A stretch of DNA of 64,000 nt from Clonostachys chloroleuca (taxonomy: Eukaryota; Ascomycota; Sordariomycetes; Hypocreales; Bionectriaceae): the NCBI GenBank assembly GCA_037952775.1, contig JBANAY010000003.1, positions 25,730,001-25,794,000 on the forward strand. Reading direction: 5' to 3'. The notes under the pieces are model-generated. The model saw only the letters and a list, made by a program, of their open reading frames with translations, ran no database searches and was not told where the DNA came from. The position numbers were made by a program, and so were the translations under genes. Below, in pieces: positions 10,728-21,198 of this stretch. Every line of letters begins with the position of its first letter. Positions within the stretch are counted from its first letter, which is position 1.

Positions 10728-11662
10728 TCACATCACGACACCGGAGTTGCTTGCAATACGCTATGGATCGTGTTAGTAAGAGCCGCCCATGGTAAGCAAG
10801 AGTTGGGGAAACTTACGGGCCACAGCTCAGCAGCCTCCTTACCGACGGGGCCGGTAATAGCAGAGCCCTTCATCTCACCCTTGGGGTTGACGATCTGCAG
10901 GAAAATGAATTAGCACGAATTCCAAGGCCCAGAACTCGCTCTCGGGGAGCAGATATCGTAGATGACATACAACACCAGCGTTGTCCTCGAAGTACAGGAA
11001 GACACCGTCGAATCGCTTCCAGGGCTTGGCCTGGCGGACAATGACGGCGGGGTGGACCTTCTTTCGCAGCTCGGGCTTTCCCTTCTTGACGGTGGCCATA
11101 ACCATGTCACCAACACCGCCAGCGGGCAGGCGGTTCAGGCGAGCACCAATACCCTTGACGGAGATGATGTACAGGTTACGGGCACCGGAGTTGTCAGCGC
11201 AGTTCATGACGGCACCGCTATGAGAGAGTCAGTTGGCTGATATTTTTCTATCATCGCAGATATGGCTCGGCTGAGGCATCGAGGGGGGGACGTACACTGG
11301 GAGACCCAGGGTCATCTTGAGCTTGCCACCGGGGGCACCACGCCTGTGAGAGCATAATTAGTGACTGGTGTCTTGGATGTAAATTATTCGAGAGCCGAGT
11401 TGTGCGACTGCGAGCGGTTGATTGGCGTCTAGCAACAAATTGCTGGCCCTCCTGAACAAATTTCGCCCATGATGCACGGCGCCCAGGTGCCGTGGTGTTG
11501 AAATGCCCTTCCCACCATCCAGGTGCGTCGTCGAAATTGTCGTCCACCATTCTCCCCGCTCTCAAAAAGTTCGGCTGGCCAATTCCACCTCTTGCACGTT
11601 CGCTCGTCGCATAACCCGGCATTCGAATAATAGAGACGGTGTACTTACGAAAGCTTAGCCAT
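10728..11662 (-). CDS. RPL23: 60S ribosomal protein uL14 (L23)
   Basis: Component of the large ribosomal subunit near the factor-binding site. Five exons on the minus strand (11662-11649, 11343-11296, 11217-10971, 10894-10817, 10760-10728) total 420 nt and encode 139 residues, close to the usual eukaryotic length. All introns are GT...AG. The first exon is only 14 nt (MAKLS start), followed by a 305-nt intron. Recognisable strings are [58 protein letters not shown] and [12 protein letters not shown]. The tail [19 protein letters not shown] is complete. Many introns and a long first intron are common in fungal ribosomal protein genes. Identification is secure. Confidence 0.97.
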
Positions 11663-12306
11663 TATATCGAGTTGTGTTGGGCGTTACTTCGTGGAAATGC
11701 TGTCTCGTCTAGAGATTGTCGTCGTGGATTGGAGCTTTTCGTTCGAAAATTTACCTGCCAATCTGTGGGGTGGGAAACCCTAGTGCGTGCAAAGGGTCGA
11801 TTGTGCACGTGATGATAAGGCCTCGGGCGGTGTGCTGACTTATCAGCCCGGCCCATGGTGGCTTGGTTCCTTGGGAATAGGGTAAGTGCCAACGCCTAGA
11901 GGCGGCCTACTGAATGGCACCTCCCTACCTAGACCTAGCAATTGGCAGAATGGGTCGCATACACCAGATTCTGGCCTTCTAAGGCGTTTGGCAGGCAATC
12001 TAGTCCCATTCTTTTCTGCACATTTACTCTCTATATAAGTCCAGCAAAGGGCCGCGTACGTAGATAGTTTTTTTAATTTTTTTCCTTCTTTTGTTTTCGC
12101 AAATTTGGTTCGAATTTCATATGCAGCAGAGGTTATCAAAAAAAGCGAGTTCGGACTCCAGACATACTGAGACCCCTCTTCAATCAATCTGGATACCAAA
12201 AAGACATTTCCAGCCAAGCTGAGACCCCAAAATTCATACATTCTGCCCAATGCCTCCTTCATATATTCATCGTTCTGCCGGGTCTTAATTCCAATGTCCC
12301 TCACCG
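11663..12306. promoter_or_regulatory. Upstream region of uL14
   Basis: Spacer between two minus-strand genes. Holds a T-rich tract at about 12066-12095 and a CCTACCTAGACCTAG word near 11921-11940. An open frame at 11843-12304 on the minus strand has no family resemblance and mostly reads through low-complexity sequence, so it is not called. Confidence 0.45.
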
Positions 12307-12528
12307 TTACTTCCCCGAGTTACCGCCGTTGCTTGAGCCTGGCGCAGTGTTGCTGGTGTTTGTACCACCAGCTACGCTCATCAGCACCTGTTGAAGTTGC
12401 GGCTCCTCGTTCAACCAGCGGGACAGGGACGGGGAACTTGGTAAGTTAGCCTCGAGCCTTCATCTTGAACGTCTAAAGCCGACTTACTCCGACGCCGAGG
12501 TCGAGGTCGTCGACAATTGCTCCGGCAT
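12307..12528 (-). CDS. Small spliced protein of 56 residues, unknown
   Basis: Too short for ordinary gene callers. The ATG at 12528 has a favourable context (AGAAACATGCC). Exon 1 (12528-12488) encodes MPEQLSTTSTSAS. A 51-nt intron (12437-12487) has GTAAGT, a GCTAAC branch site and an AG acceptor. Exon 2 (12436-12307) continues SPSLSRWLNEEPQLQQVLMSV in frame, then a Gly/Asn/Ser-rich tail ending NSGK and a TAA stop. The spliced length (171 nt) is divisible by three. No signal peptide or membrane helix is visible; the middle could form one amphipathic helix. I do not recognise the family. Support comes from the quality of the intron and the clean frame, not from known homology. Confidence 0.55.
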
Positions 12529-15500
12529 GTTTCTCTTTTGTTTGGGAAGAATGACTGAGCCGCAATTGAGTAGGTACTTGTGAAGACAGATAACCTTGTT
12601 CACAGATGAGGATGTGGTTGCAGGGTTCAGGTTTGACCCTGCTCGAAAAACCCGGGCAGCCACTTTTATATCTTCCCAATGACACTTTCGGGTATTTAGG
12701 AGAAGCGAGCTTCCCGGGAGCAACGCAACTAACGCGGCTCACGCCAACGCACCACCTCCTCTGAACAAGCTGACCTGGGTTACCACCTCCCCACACATAC
12801 GATGAGGCTCTGCTCTACCTTCGTGACTGGCTCAGAGCATAAGATCCGCATGCTGGGTTACAGCATGATTCCTTGGCCAAGTTGCGGGCACCCATCAGGC
12901 CCCAGACCGACCTGCCTCATGGAGCCGAACAGGGAATGCCGCCTATGTACAGCAATGGCTGATCCCTCCAATGGGAACCTCCAAGATCATCGTACCCAAC
13001 TCATCAATCGCCGCTATTAGCATCCTTTGACGAGCTCTGGCGTTGGGCATATCCGCATCATCCTTGCGCAACTAGTATGGAGACCTGGATAATGCTTGAC
13101 AACTCGGTCAATAATTCACGGTCCCAGTTACGTTGTCTCGGCAGCGGGAATTCGGTATACAGGACAACACGTTGCACAGCGGTATTAACACGCCTCTACC
13201 TCTACCAGAGCTCGTCTCTCTGCCAAAGCATTGAGATCTCTCTCTCAGAGCAGCACCGATAATGAAACCCACCACTCTCATCTGCGTTTATACCTTAGGC
13301 AGCCGGGCCGGTGACCACCCACCTTGGATGACGAGTATGGGACGCATCTATACATCATTGGGTCACGCACCCACTTGGTTCTGTGTCTCTCTACGTGTTG
13401 TGATAAGACATACAGGGAGGCCAGCAAGAGGTGTGCAATCACGCCACGCAGTCAACGCCAAGGTCGGATCGAGCACCGAGGGTGCCCTTTTTGCTCGAGG
13501 ATGGGCGGGGAAAGCTTTGTGCTCTGGCTTGTTTCACTGCACATGTCCGCCACCCATGTCCAGGCTGGCTCCAGTCTTTCCGTGCGGAGGTAGCCACACG
13601 GGGGGGGAAGGGGGGTTCACTGCTGCTGGCGTGAGATACAGCAATCTGGACTGGCCCGAGGCTACCCCAGCGCATGGAGATGCGGTTGCCATCTGGAGGA
13701 AATGACGAAAGGTACGTATTCCGCTGCCACATCAGCGTTGCGTTATTTCCGTACACGGTCAGTTTCACGGAACTGAAGCTTGCATAAACGATGGGCTTCC
13801 TCACACACATCAATTGGGCTGGAAGATCTCTGAGCTAGTAGGTGTCCTGCTTAGCTGTAAACACCACGACCCATGTGTGTGGGGTCTCCGGCTCGATTGT
13901 GAAGCTAGACCTAGAGGATACAGCTCTAGGTCAATCAGCTACCCTCCAGGGCCATGCAGTTGTGGACCATATCCGAGCTCTGCAGTGCTTCTAACTTCGC
14001 ACTGCTGCAAGTTGGGCGGCTACGCTCTTCGGCCCCAGTTGACTTCTGGTCTTGAAAATGGCTCAAGCTAGCATGAGGCCTCGAGCTGAAAGATCGGAAC
14101 CAAGGAAAAAGAAAGGAAATGCATATCTTCTCTAGTTCCCGGGTCATCTCAGCTTGGCTCAAAAGGGAAGAAGGCTGAGAACCAGCATGTGATTAATGAT
14201 ATATCTGAAGTGACAGGGTGCGGCGGCTTGCTCCCGTCCATATGACGGATACGTTCATGGTCCTTGTACTTGCCAAAGTAGCCCCCAAAGGACCCTTGAT
14301 CTCGACAGGAAGCCCAGATGTCCATCCGGGATCGGGGAAGCTTGCCACCAAAAAGATCATGTGGAACAATTTATTGAAGTGCTGCATATCCAGGAATAAG
14401 GCCGAGATAAGGTTAAAAGCAGCCAGCTCGGACAAGTTTTGTCCGCCCAGAACGTAGTAGCAGACAAGTTAATAATCTTCATGTATTACTCAGAATTACG
14501 TTGATAACTATGTTGGTACTGTAGCAATTGCAGCCTCAAATCAAGCAAGCATATTATATCATAAAAAGAACTTGGGTTCTCGGATATAAGGAGGAGTATC
14601 GGAGCCGATTGTCACCGTCCCTTTGTTCCAATTAGAACGTGCATATTTCAGCCGCCACCGTCCAAGGCGAAAAAGAAACGTGCAACAATCTGATCAATGA
14701 AATGTCAAGAGCCTCATGTGTACCAGATACACAGCGATGCGTCCCTACCCAACCAGCCCAGGTACTGTGACACTTAGAACACCGGCACCGAAGTGGTGCC
14801 GTTCTATACCCCCACCAATAGGTGAGTGTGGTGTGCGCCTGCGGGTGATGAAAGCGAACAAGAAAGTGAACGGCTTGGAGTATCTCTACCACAAACCCCG
14901 CACTTGGCCCAAGGCTTGACCCGAGCCCAGGGTCCCCCAACAGGAGGGTTTTAAACAAGGATTTGAGCCCATTCTCGCCCGACATTCAGCACAGGAGGCG
15001 ATTTCTAGTTCTTAGCTCAGTGTTACACAGCCTTGATAGGGCAAGCCGGCTCGTCGCAGTGGATACTACGGCTCGCTAATGAATCATGGGGCGTTGATTG
15101 ATAAGAGCTGTTGGTCGTGATGATTCCTAAACACATGTGGCGAGTTGTCGAAGCGAAACATATTCAAGAAGGGGTTATGCATGTCTTCACCGGTCGAGTG
15201 ATAGTTTACCTCTGTTAAGAGTAACATTGCATGCAACAAATGGCAGCCAACGACAACTGGATGCGTTGGAGATGGACACGGGGTACAGGGTAGCTGCCAA
15301 CAGAAGGGCTAGACCGGCCCAGAGACGACCTAGACCAGGACCAGACCATGCACAATACAGCTCACCACCAGAGTCGGCAACGCCGGTTATTAATAATATT
15401 ATATTGCTATTGCAGCCGAGACAATTTTGAGGCTTCTGCCAATGGAAGGTGCGTGTCTTCGGATGGGATGGAAGTCTCTTTGACTTGGGGGTTGGTTTCT

Positions 15501-16168
15501 TGGTTGGTTCAGTTTAGACGGATGCGGAATAGGCAGACAACCAAGAACTGTGCTTCCGTTTTTCCAGTAAGGTTATTAATAATGTCTGTATTCGGCATTC
15601 GAAGCATACCAAGTGGGATGCTGTCACTGCGCACCAGAGATTGGATGCTACCTCGCCCTGGACTGGAAGGCTGACAGCCACCGATCAGGACCGAGCGGAA
15701 TCTTGCTGACCACGGGGAAGATGACTCACCAGCCACAAGCCTCTTCTAGCGGGCTTGTGTGCAAACAGCTAGACCTGGTAGTGCGAGAATAAGCTGGCTC
15801 TGGCATTTCTCGGAGCAATGACGTTCGGCAAATTCGTAGCGGATGTAGATCGGCTCGTGCAATTCTTACCTGCCTTTTACTAACTCACCTCGACTAGCCT
15901 CAATGGAGGGGCGGCCATTTCTTGTGACCTTGCACAACTCTGCCACCAGACTCTTCGGCCAGCCCCTCGCCATTTCTCGTCCCATCTGCAGCTGCTGAAC
16001 TCCTGAATGGCATGCGGCTCCATGTACCGTAGCGCCCTGCCCGACGCCGCGTTGAAACGAGACGAGCCGAGACGAGACACCCGGCGCAGCAACCAATAAC
16101 GACTCGACGTTGGCTCCGGTTCCCCTCTGCTCAGCCAGAATCATCCCGCCGTCCGGACGCAAATCACC
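12529..16168. promoter_or_regulatory. Long divergent spacer upstream of the Zn2Cys6 factor
   Basis: About 3.6 kb between the 56-aa gene (-) and the Zn2Cys6 factor (+). Only short, family-less open frames are seen (for example 13262-13705). A G-rich tract lies at 13600-13616. The last 250 bp are GC-rich with GACGAG/GAGACGAG words near 16055-16080 and probably form the leader of the transcription factor. Confidence 0.45.
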
Positions 16169-19104
16169 ATGGCGAGCGCATTCAAGCTGGACGGCCAGGC
16201 CCCGGCGCATGGCAATACCAACACCCCGTCGCCGCAGATGCACCATCTTGACAGCCCTTCCAGTGCTACCGTTTACCAGACCACCGGCCCCGATGCCCAC
16301 ACCAGCCCAATCCTGGCCACTGATGGCTCCGGGCCTGCGGTGAATCCCCGATCCTGTGTGACATGCCGCCGACGCAAAGTCCGCTGCGACAAGCAGATGC
16401 CGTGTTCCAACTGCCGCCGCGCCCTGATTCCCTGCGTCTTCCCCGCCCCAGGGCGAGCCCCCCGCCAGCCGCGACCGAGAGACCCCAACGCACCTCCCAA
16501 GAACACGAGCCAGCGCGAGGCTGAGCTGGTCAAGCGATTGAGGAAATTGGAGGGCATTGTGGAGGAGCTGAGCGGCCAGATTGACTTTGAGGGCGCTGCC
16601 AAGGCCTCTTCACCTGGCGAGTCTCCCGAGGCATTCAATCCCGGCGCTGCCGGCGTCAGGCGAACTTCTTCAAATATCCAGGGAAGCATCTCGAGAAGGG
16701 GCACTGAAAAAAATGCGCCGGGATCTTCTGGTTCTGGTCCAAGCCCGAAGGATACAGACTCTGTGAGCGATATGGGCAGCGACGCAGCGCATAAGAGGGA
16801 TGTCAGTCAGCAACTTGGTCGGTTGGTCCTCAATGACCACAAGGGAAGCACTCGATACGTGAGTTACGGCTTCTGGTCGAAACTGAATGACGAGGTAAGA
16901 TTGGAGATATATAGCATTCCTAGACTTCGTTTCTGACCAGGAGCACAGCTCGAATCATTGAGAAACGATTATCAGAAAGTGACCGATGAAGAGTCGGACT
17001 ATTCAGACTACGATGAGACGCCCGTCCATAGCCCGGAAGGCCCGCCTGGTTCCTCTGGAGATCACCATGCTTTCATTTTTGGCTACAAATCGGCCGATGT
17101 CGATTTGCGTGGTTGTCACCCGCTCCCCTCTCACATACCTTTTCTGTGGTCTGTCTTCCGAGAAAACGTCGACCCGTTAATTAAAATTCTGCATGTTCCC
17201 ACGATGGAAGAAATACTACGAGACGCGAGGAAGAACCCTTCCAATCTCTCTCCTGGAAATGCGGCCCTGGTGTTTGCCATATACTACAGTGCCGTGGTCT
17301 CCATGGAACCTGAAGAGGTAAATTAAACCACTGTGATTTGGTCTCAAATGAATTGTATGAGTCTGGGATATTAACGAGTAGTTGTCAGGTTCGAACAAAC
17401 TTTAATTCCGAAAAGGACGACCTATTGAAGAGATATCGATTTGCCTTGGAGCAGTCGCTCGCAAAAGCAGATTTTCTAAACTCTTCCGAGTTGGTTGTGC
17501 TCCAGGCTTTTACTATATTCATCACAGTGGTTAGGCGGTTCGACCGAAGCCGTTTCTGCTGGACCCTGCTAGCTCTTTTGATACGAATCGCCCATGGCAT
17601 GGGCCTTCATCGAGATGGATCCCAACTAGGCCTTACTCCATTCGAAACAGAAATGAGAAGGCGGTTGTGGTGGGGAATCTTGGCCCTTGATCTTCGATCT
17701 GCAGAAGAGCTGGGCACTGAGTTGTCGATTTCAGAGACTTCATATGATACCCAATTGTTTTTAAACATCAACGACTCCGACATCCATCCGGCCATGAAGG
17801 AGCCTCCTGCGCCACGAGAGGGAAGAACTGATACCTCAACAGTCCTTACTCGCTATGAGATGATGGTTCTTACGCGCCGCCTCTTCACAGATTTATCTTC
17901 AAAGAATAACCAGATCTCGCATGCAGACCTCGTCAATATGCAAACGCATCTCTATCAACGTATCAAGGAACGCTACCTTGCTTACGCCAAAGGTGATTCA
18001 GATCCGCTATGGTGGATGGGTGCCACTGTTATTCGTATTATCATGGCAAAGATGCGCTTGTTCATGTACCAGCAGAGCATATTCCCTGGCGCCGACGCAG
18101 AGCTGTCTTGCGATATTCGTCAGAGCATCTATCTTGCATCCATTGAAATTTTGGAGCTCTCTGAAAAGCTGGATTCGGACGCTAAGTGCAAGCAGTATAA
18201 ATGGCTGTTCTTAACATACAGCAACTGGTTTTGCCTTGCGTTCAATCTCATCGAGACTTGCCGCCGGCCTTGGACCCCACTCGTCGAGCGTGCCTGGGAA
18301 ATTGTTACCCATTTTGACAACGACTCAATTCATTTCACCAAGAACCCAGGCCACTCGGCCATCTTGCTACCTATGCACAAACTTTTTGCCCGCGCGAAAA
18401 GGCACCGGGCAGCTGAACTTGCTCGGTTCCAGGCTGACCCAGAGGAGGCCCGACGCCTTGACTTCGAGGAGCAGTTACACCCTACCGATAGCCGCTTCGG
18501 ACCTATCCCCGGCTACGAGACACGCATGGATGATGTCAGGCAGAGATGGTGGTTTATGATTTCACCTGAAGGAGGGAAACTACCCTCGGTTGAACAAATC
18601 CGGGCTGCCGCGCAGGCGGCTGATGATGGTACCCAGCCACAGCCGCTTACTGACCCAACGAGGACAACGGATATGTTTCAGCAGAACGAGATCCCTGGAA
18701 ATCTGGAATTTCCGGATGAGGCCATGGGGATCATGGATGAGATCATGTCACAGCCTAACCTGCCGCTATCAGCTCTCTGGCCTCTACACGAGATTGGCGG
18801 CGCCGTTAAAAGCCAACTCGGCTCTTCTCTTACACCGGGTTCAAGCGCTGTAACTCAACAAATGGTCAACAACTCACTCAGTCAAGAAGTATTGTCTTTA
18901 AAGCAGCAGGCAGCTGCCCGAAAGGAGACCACCCATGTGCCCCCTTATCTTTGGACTGGCACCTACGATTATCCAGCACAGACCGTCACGACGGCAAATA
19001 TGCCCAGTACGCAACCCGTGGACATGGAAATGCTTGACGCAGGCTTTGACTGGCGGGACTGGGGTCAGAACCTTCATAATCTAGATATGAGTGGTATGCC
19101 ATAA
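16169..19104 (+). CDS. Zn2Cys6 transcription factor with fungal regulatory domain
   Basis: Nuclear DNA-binding regulator of unknown target. Three exons (16169-16894, 16949-17317, 17389-19104) encode 936 residues. The binuclear zinc cluster has Cys at residues 63, 66, 73, 79, 82 and 89 (C-x2-C-x6-C-x5-C-x2-C-x6-C), starting RSCVTCRRRKVRCDKQ. A basic linker and a short coiled-coil candidate follow (EAELVKRLRKLEGIVEELSG, about 118-137). The central part has the hallmarks of the fungal-specific transcription factor domain (PF04082 type): LLIRIAHGMGLHRDGS and TEMRRRLWWGILALD. The long C-terminal region is Pro/Gln-rich and may be activating. The ATG follows a GC-rich leader with CACC just upstream. 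The family is certain; I cannot name an orthologue with a known pathway. Confidence 0.92.
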
Positions 19105-19479
19105 TATCCTAGATTATGTTTAGGCGCATCCAATACATAACGCCGCTCTTGATGAAATATTTGGTTTCAGCTGCAAACCAACATGCGAAAACGAAAGGGT
19201 AGGAAAAGAAATTACAGCGTCCTTAGAGGTGATGGTGTTTTGGTAGCGTTGTATCAACTATGATTACTTGGAATACCTTGGCTAGTTTGTGGCATAAGGC
19301 GTTTTGACCTGAGAGGTGTATATTAACAATCTCCAAAAACAAAAGTCAATACTCTATCTCCTCCTCTACTATCGCGGACTGAACTCATAATTGTTGTGTT
19401 TATTGATCGATTAGGTATGTACCCACCATCTTACCGTCTATAGCCGTGACACCGCCCCAAATGAACATGTCTATGAGAT
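19105..19479. other. Convergent 3' spacer
   Basis: AT-rich region between the 3' ends of the Zn2Cys6 factor and the NUDIX gene. No coding or RNA feature seen. Confidence 0.5.
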
Positions 19480-20580
19480 CTAGAGTTTGTTCCCGCCACC
19501 CTTCGCCTGCCGCTCCTCCTCTAATACATCCTGCCTCAGCCGAATCTCCACCTCAGTCGGCCCGGCCTTTGTGAACCGGACCAGCACAACCCTCTCCCAA
19601 TCCCCTCCCCTCGTCGTGCCCTTCAGCTCCGGCCCGGGCTTGTCAATACCCAGGACGATCCTCCCGTCGCTCGCGCGGATGAACAGGTTGTGCGGGCTCA
19701 TGACCTTGTCCGCCCAGCTGATCCGCGAGGTTGGGTGCTCCCTCCCCTTGGCCGTCTCGGCGGTGGGCACCTGCTGTAGGAAGGAGAGCAGCCTCTCCCG
19801 CTGCGAGGTGTACTCCTCCAGGCTGGCCTCGGAAGCGGCGGCGATGAACCGGGTCAGCAGGACCAGGAGGAAGGCCTGGGGCGGGAAGAGGATGATGTCC
19901 TTGCTGGCGGCGAGGGAGAGGAAGTGCTGGGCCGGGGCGAAGACGGCGGCCGTGTGCTCGACGCCGCCGTCGGGCGTGGGCACGAGCATCTCCGACGGGA
20001 GGTTGCTGGCCAGGGGGAGCATGTAGAGGTACATTTGGGTGGTGAAGCGTTTGGGGACGTTGGTTGGGGTGATCCAGCGTGTGAAGGGGCGGAGATTGGC
20101 TAAGAAACGGAGCATGTTAATATTATGGATGTTACAACGTAGAAGTGTGATATACGCACATGTGTCTGGGACGGCATTTATGCTCTCTAGCCAGTCACCA
20201 AATTTGATCTGGTTACTATGGATCTTCTTGCGGGCGGCTTGGATCTCCTCGGATGGGAGGGCAATCAAGTCGTCGCCGCCATTCTTGGCTTTAGCTAGCA
20301 AGATGCCGGTCTCCTCGAAGCATTCTCTAATGGCGCCGAGTCTGTAAGCTTCACCATCCTCGTGTCTTCCCGGTGAGTCTACGTCGGGGACGGCGCCATC
20401 ATGATAAGGGTCAAGGTTGCCGCCAGGAAAGACATGGGCAGAAGCGAAGGAAGTTGACGTCTGTACACGGTGGAGTAGGAGAACCTGGTTGGATGGAGAG
20501 AGTAGGACAACAGATGAGCTGGGCCGAGGATGGCTAATGGGCTTGGGTGAAGCAGTGGACGACTGACGGCGGCCACTCAT
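19480..20580 (-). CDS. NUDIX hydrolase, NUDT19-like
   Basis: Predicted to hydrolyse nucleoside-diphosphate-linked compounds; the NUDT19 subgroup acts on CoA species. Two exons (20580-20160, 20099-19480) encode 346 residues. The 60-nt intron (20100-20159) joins VPDT to SNLRPFTRW. A complete Nudix box G-x5-E-x7-REUxEExGU is visible at about residues 71-93 (RECFEETGIL), preceded by FPGGNLD. The chosen ATG has a CATCACC context and starts just before the conserved PRPSSSVVLLSPSNQVLLLHR. An upstream in-frame ATG at 20868 would add 96 residues of weaker character. The protein ends GGGNKL; NKL resembles a peroxisomal PTS1 tripeptide, which fits the peroxisomal location of mammalian NUDT19. Substrate and location are inference. 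Confidence 0.88.
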   Translation of the reverse strand: MSGRRQSSTASPKPISHPRPSSSVVLLSPSNQVLLLHRVQTSTSFASAHVFPGGNLDPYHDGAVPDVDSPGRHEDGEAYRLGAIRECFEETGILLAKAKNGGDDLIALPSEEIQAARKKIHSNQIKFGDWLESINAVPDTCAYITLLRCNIHNINMLRFLANLRPFTRWITPTNVPKRFTTQMYLYMLPLASNLPSEMLVPTPDGGVEHTAAVFAPAQHFLSLAASKDIILFPPQAFLLVLLTRFIAAASEASLEEYTSQRERLLSFLQQVPTAETAKGREHPTSRISWADKVMSPHNLFIRASDGRIVLGIDKPGPELKGTTRGGDWERVVLVRFTKAGPTEVEIRLRQDVLEEERQAKGGGNKL

Positions 20581-21198
20581 GGTGATGGGAGCGACGTAGT
20601 GAGTGCTCTGGGGGTGGTTGGAAAATGGGGATGTTGAGGCTTGAATGACGGCCCTGCACCCTAATGTCCAGGCTGCATTGGAGCAGTTGAAAGGGAGGAA
20701 GCGGGATGCTAGTCTCCCGGGCAAAAGAAGAGCTAGGGACATGACATGCGGAAGAGCGAGCAGGGGACCGATCCCATCGAGGTATCCATCTACAAATCCA
20801 GCCTTGTATTGGGTGAAGTCGTCGTTGAGGCTGTCCGGGGATGTGGGTATGAAATTGCGGGGGACCAAGTGCCGAGGTCCGTCGCTTGAGCCGCTGTAAG
20901 GCGCCTAAACAGCACCGTTCAGCCACTTCGTCTCATGTTCTTAGCATCATGTCGTCATTGATTCTGCCTATAACTGAAAATAATATTCAATGGACTCTAT
21001 AAATGGGTTTCGCAGTGCCGTTGCTATCTCGATCTATTTATGAAGTCGTGTCATCATGATATGTAAGGGAGCAGGTATGAAAATTCGTTTCAATCCACCT
21101 TTATCCAGTTAACGCCGAACAATCAGGGCCCCGTAGACAAAAACGCCGAGCTCTCAAATGTATACCTCCTGCTTGAAAACTTCATCATTCGAAGCCTT
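20581..21198. promoter_or_regulatory. Upstream region of the NUDIX gene and 3' end of SLX4
   Basis: Contains the possible N-terminal extension of the NUDIX protein (20581-20868, in frame and open) and AT-rich sequence after SLX4. Confidence 0.4.

Noticed and set aside
11843..12304. 153-codon minus-strand frame just after the 56-aa gene
   Set aside because: Reads through T-rich low-complexity DNA, no recognisable motifs, and no splice that would link it in frame to the 56-aa gene.
13262..13705. 147-codon plus-strand frame in the spacer before the Zn2Cys6 factor
   Set aside because: Composition unlike the neighbouring genes and no family resemblance; overlapping frames on both strands are equally open.
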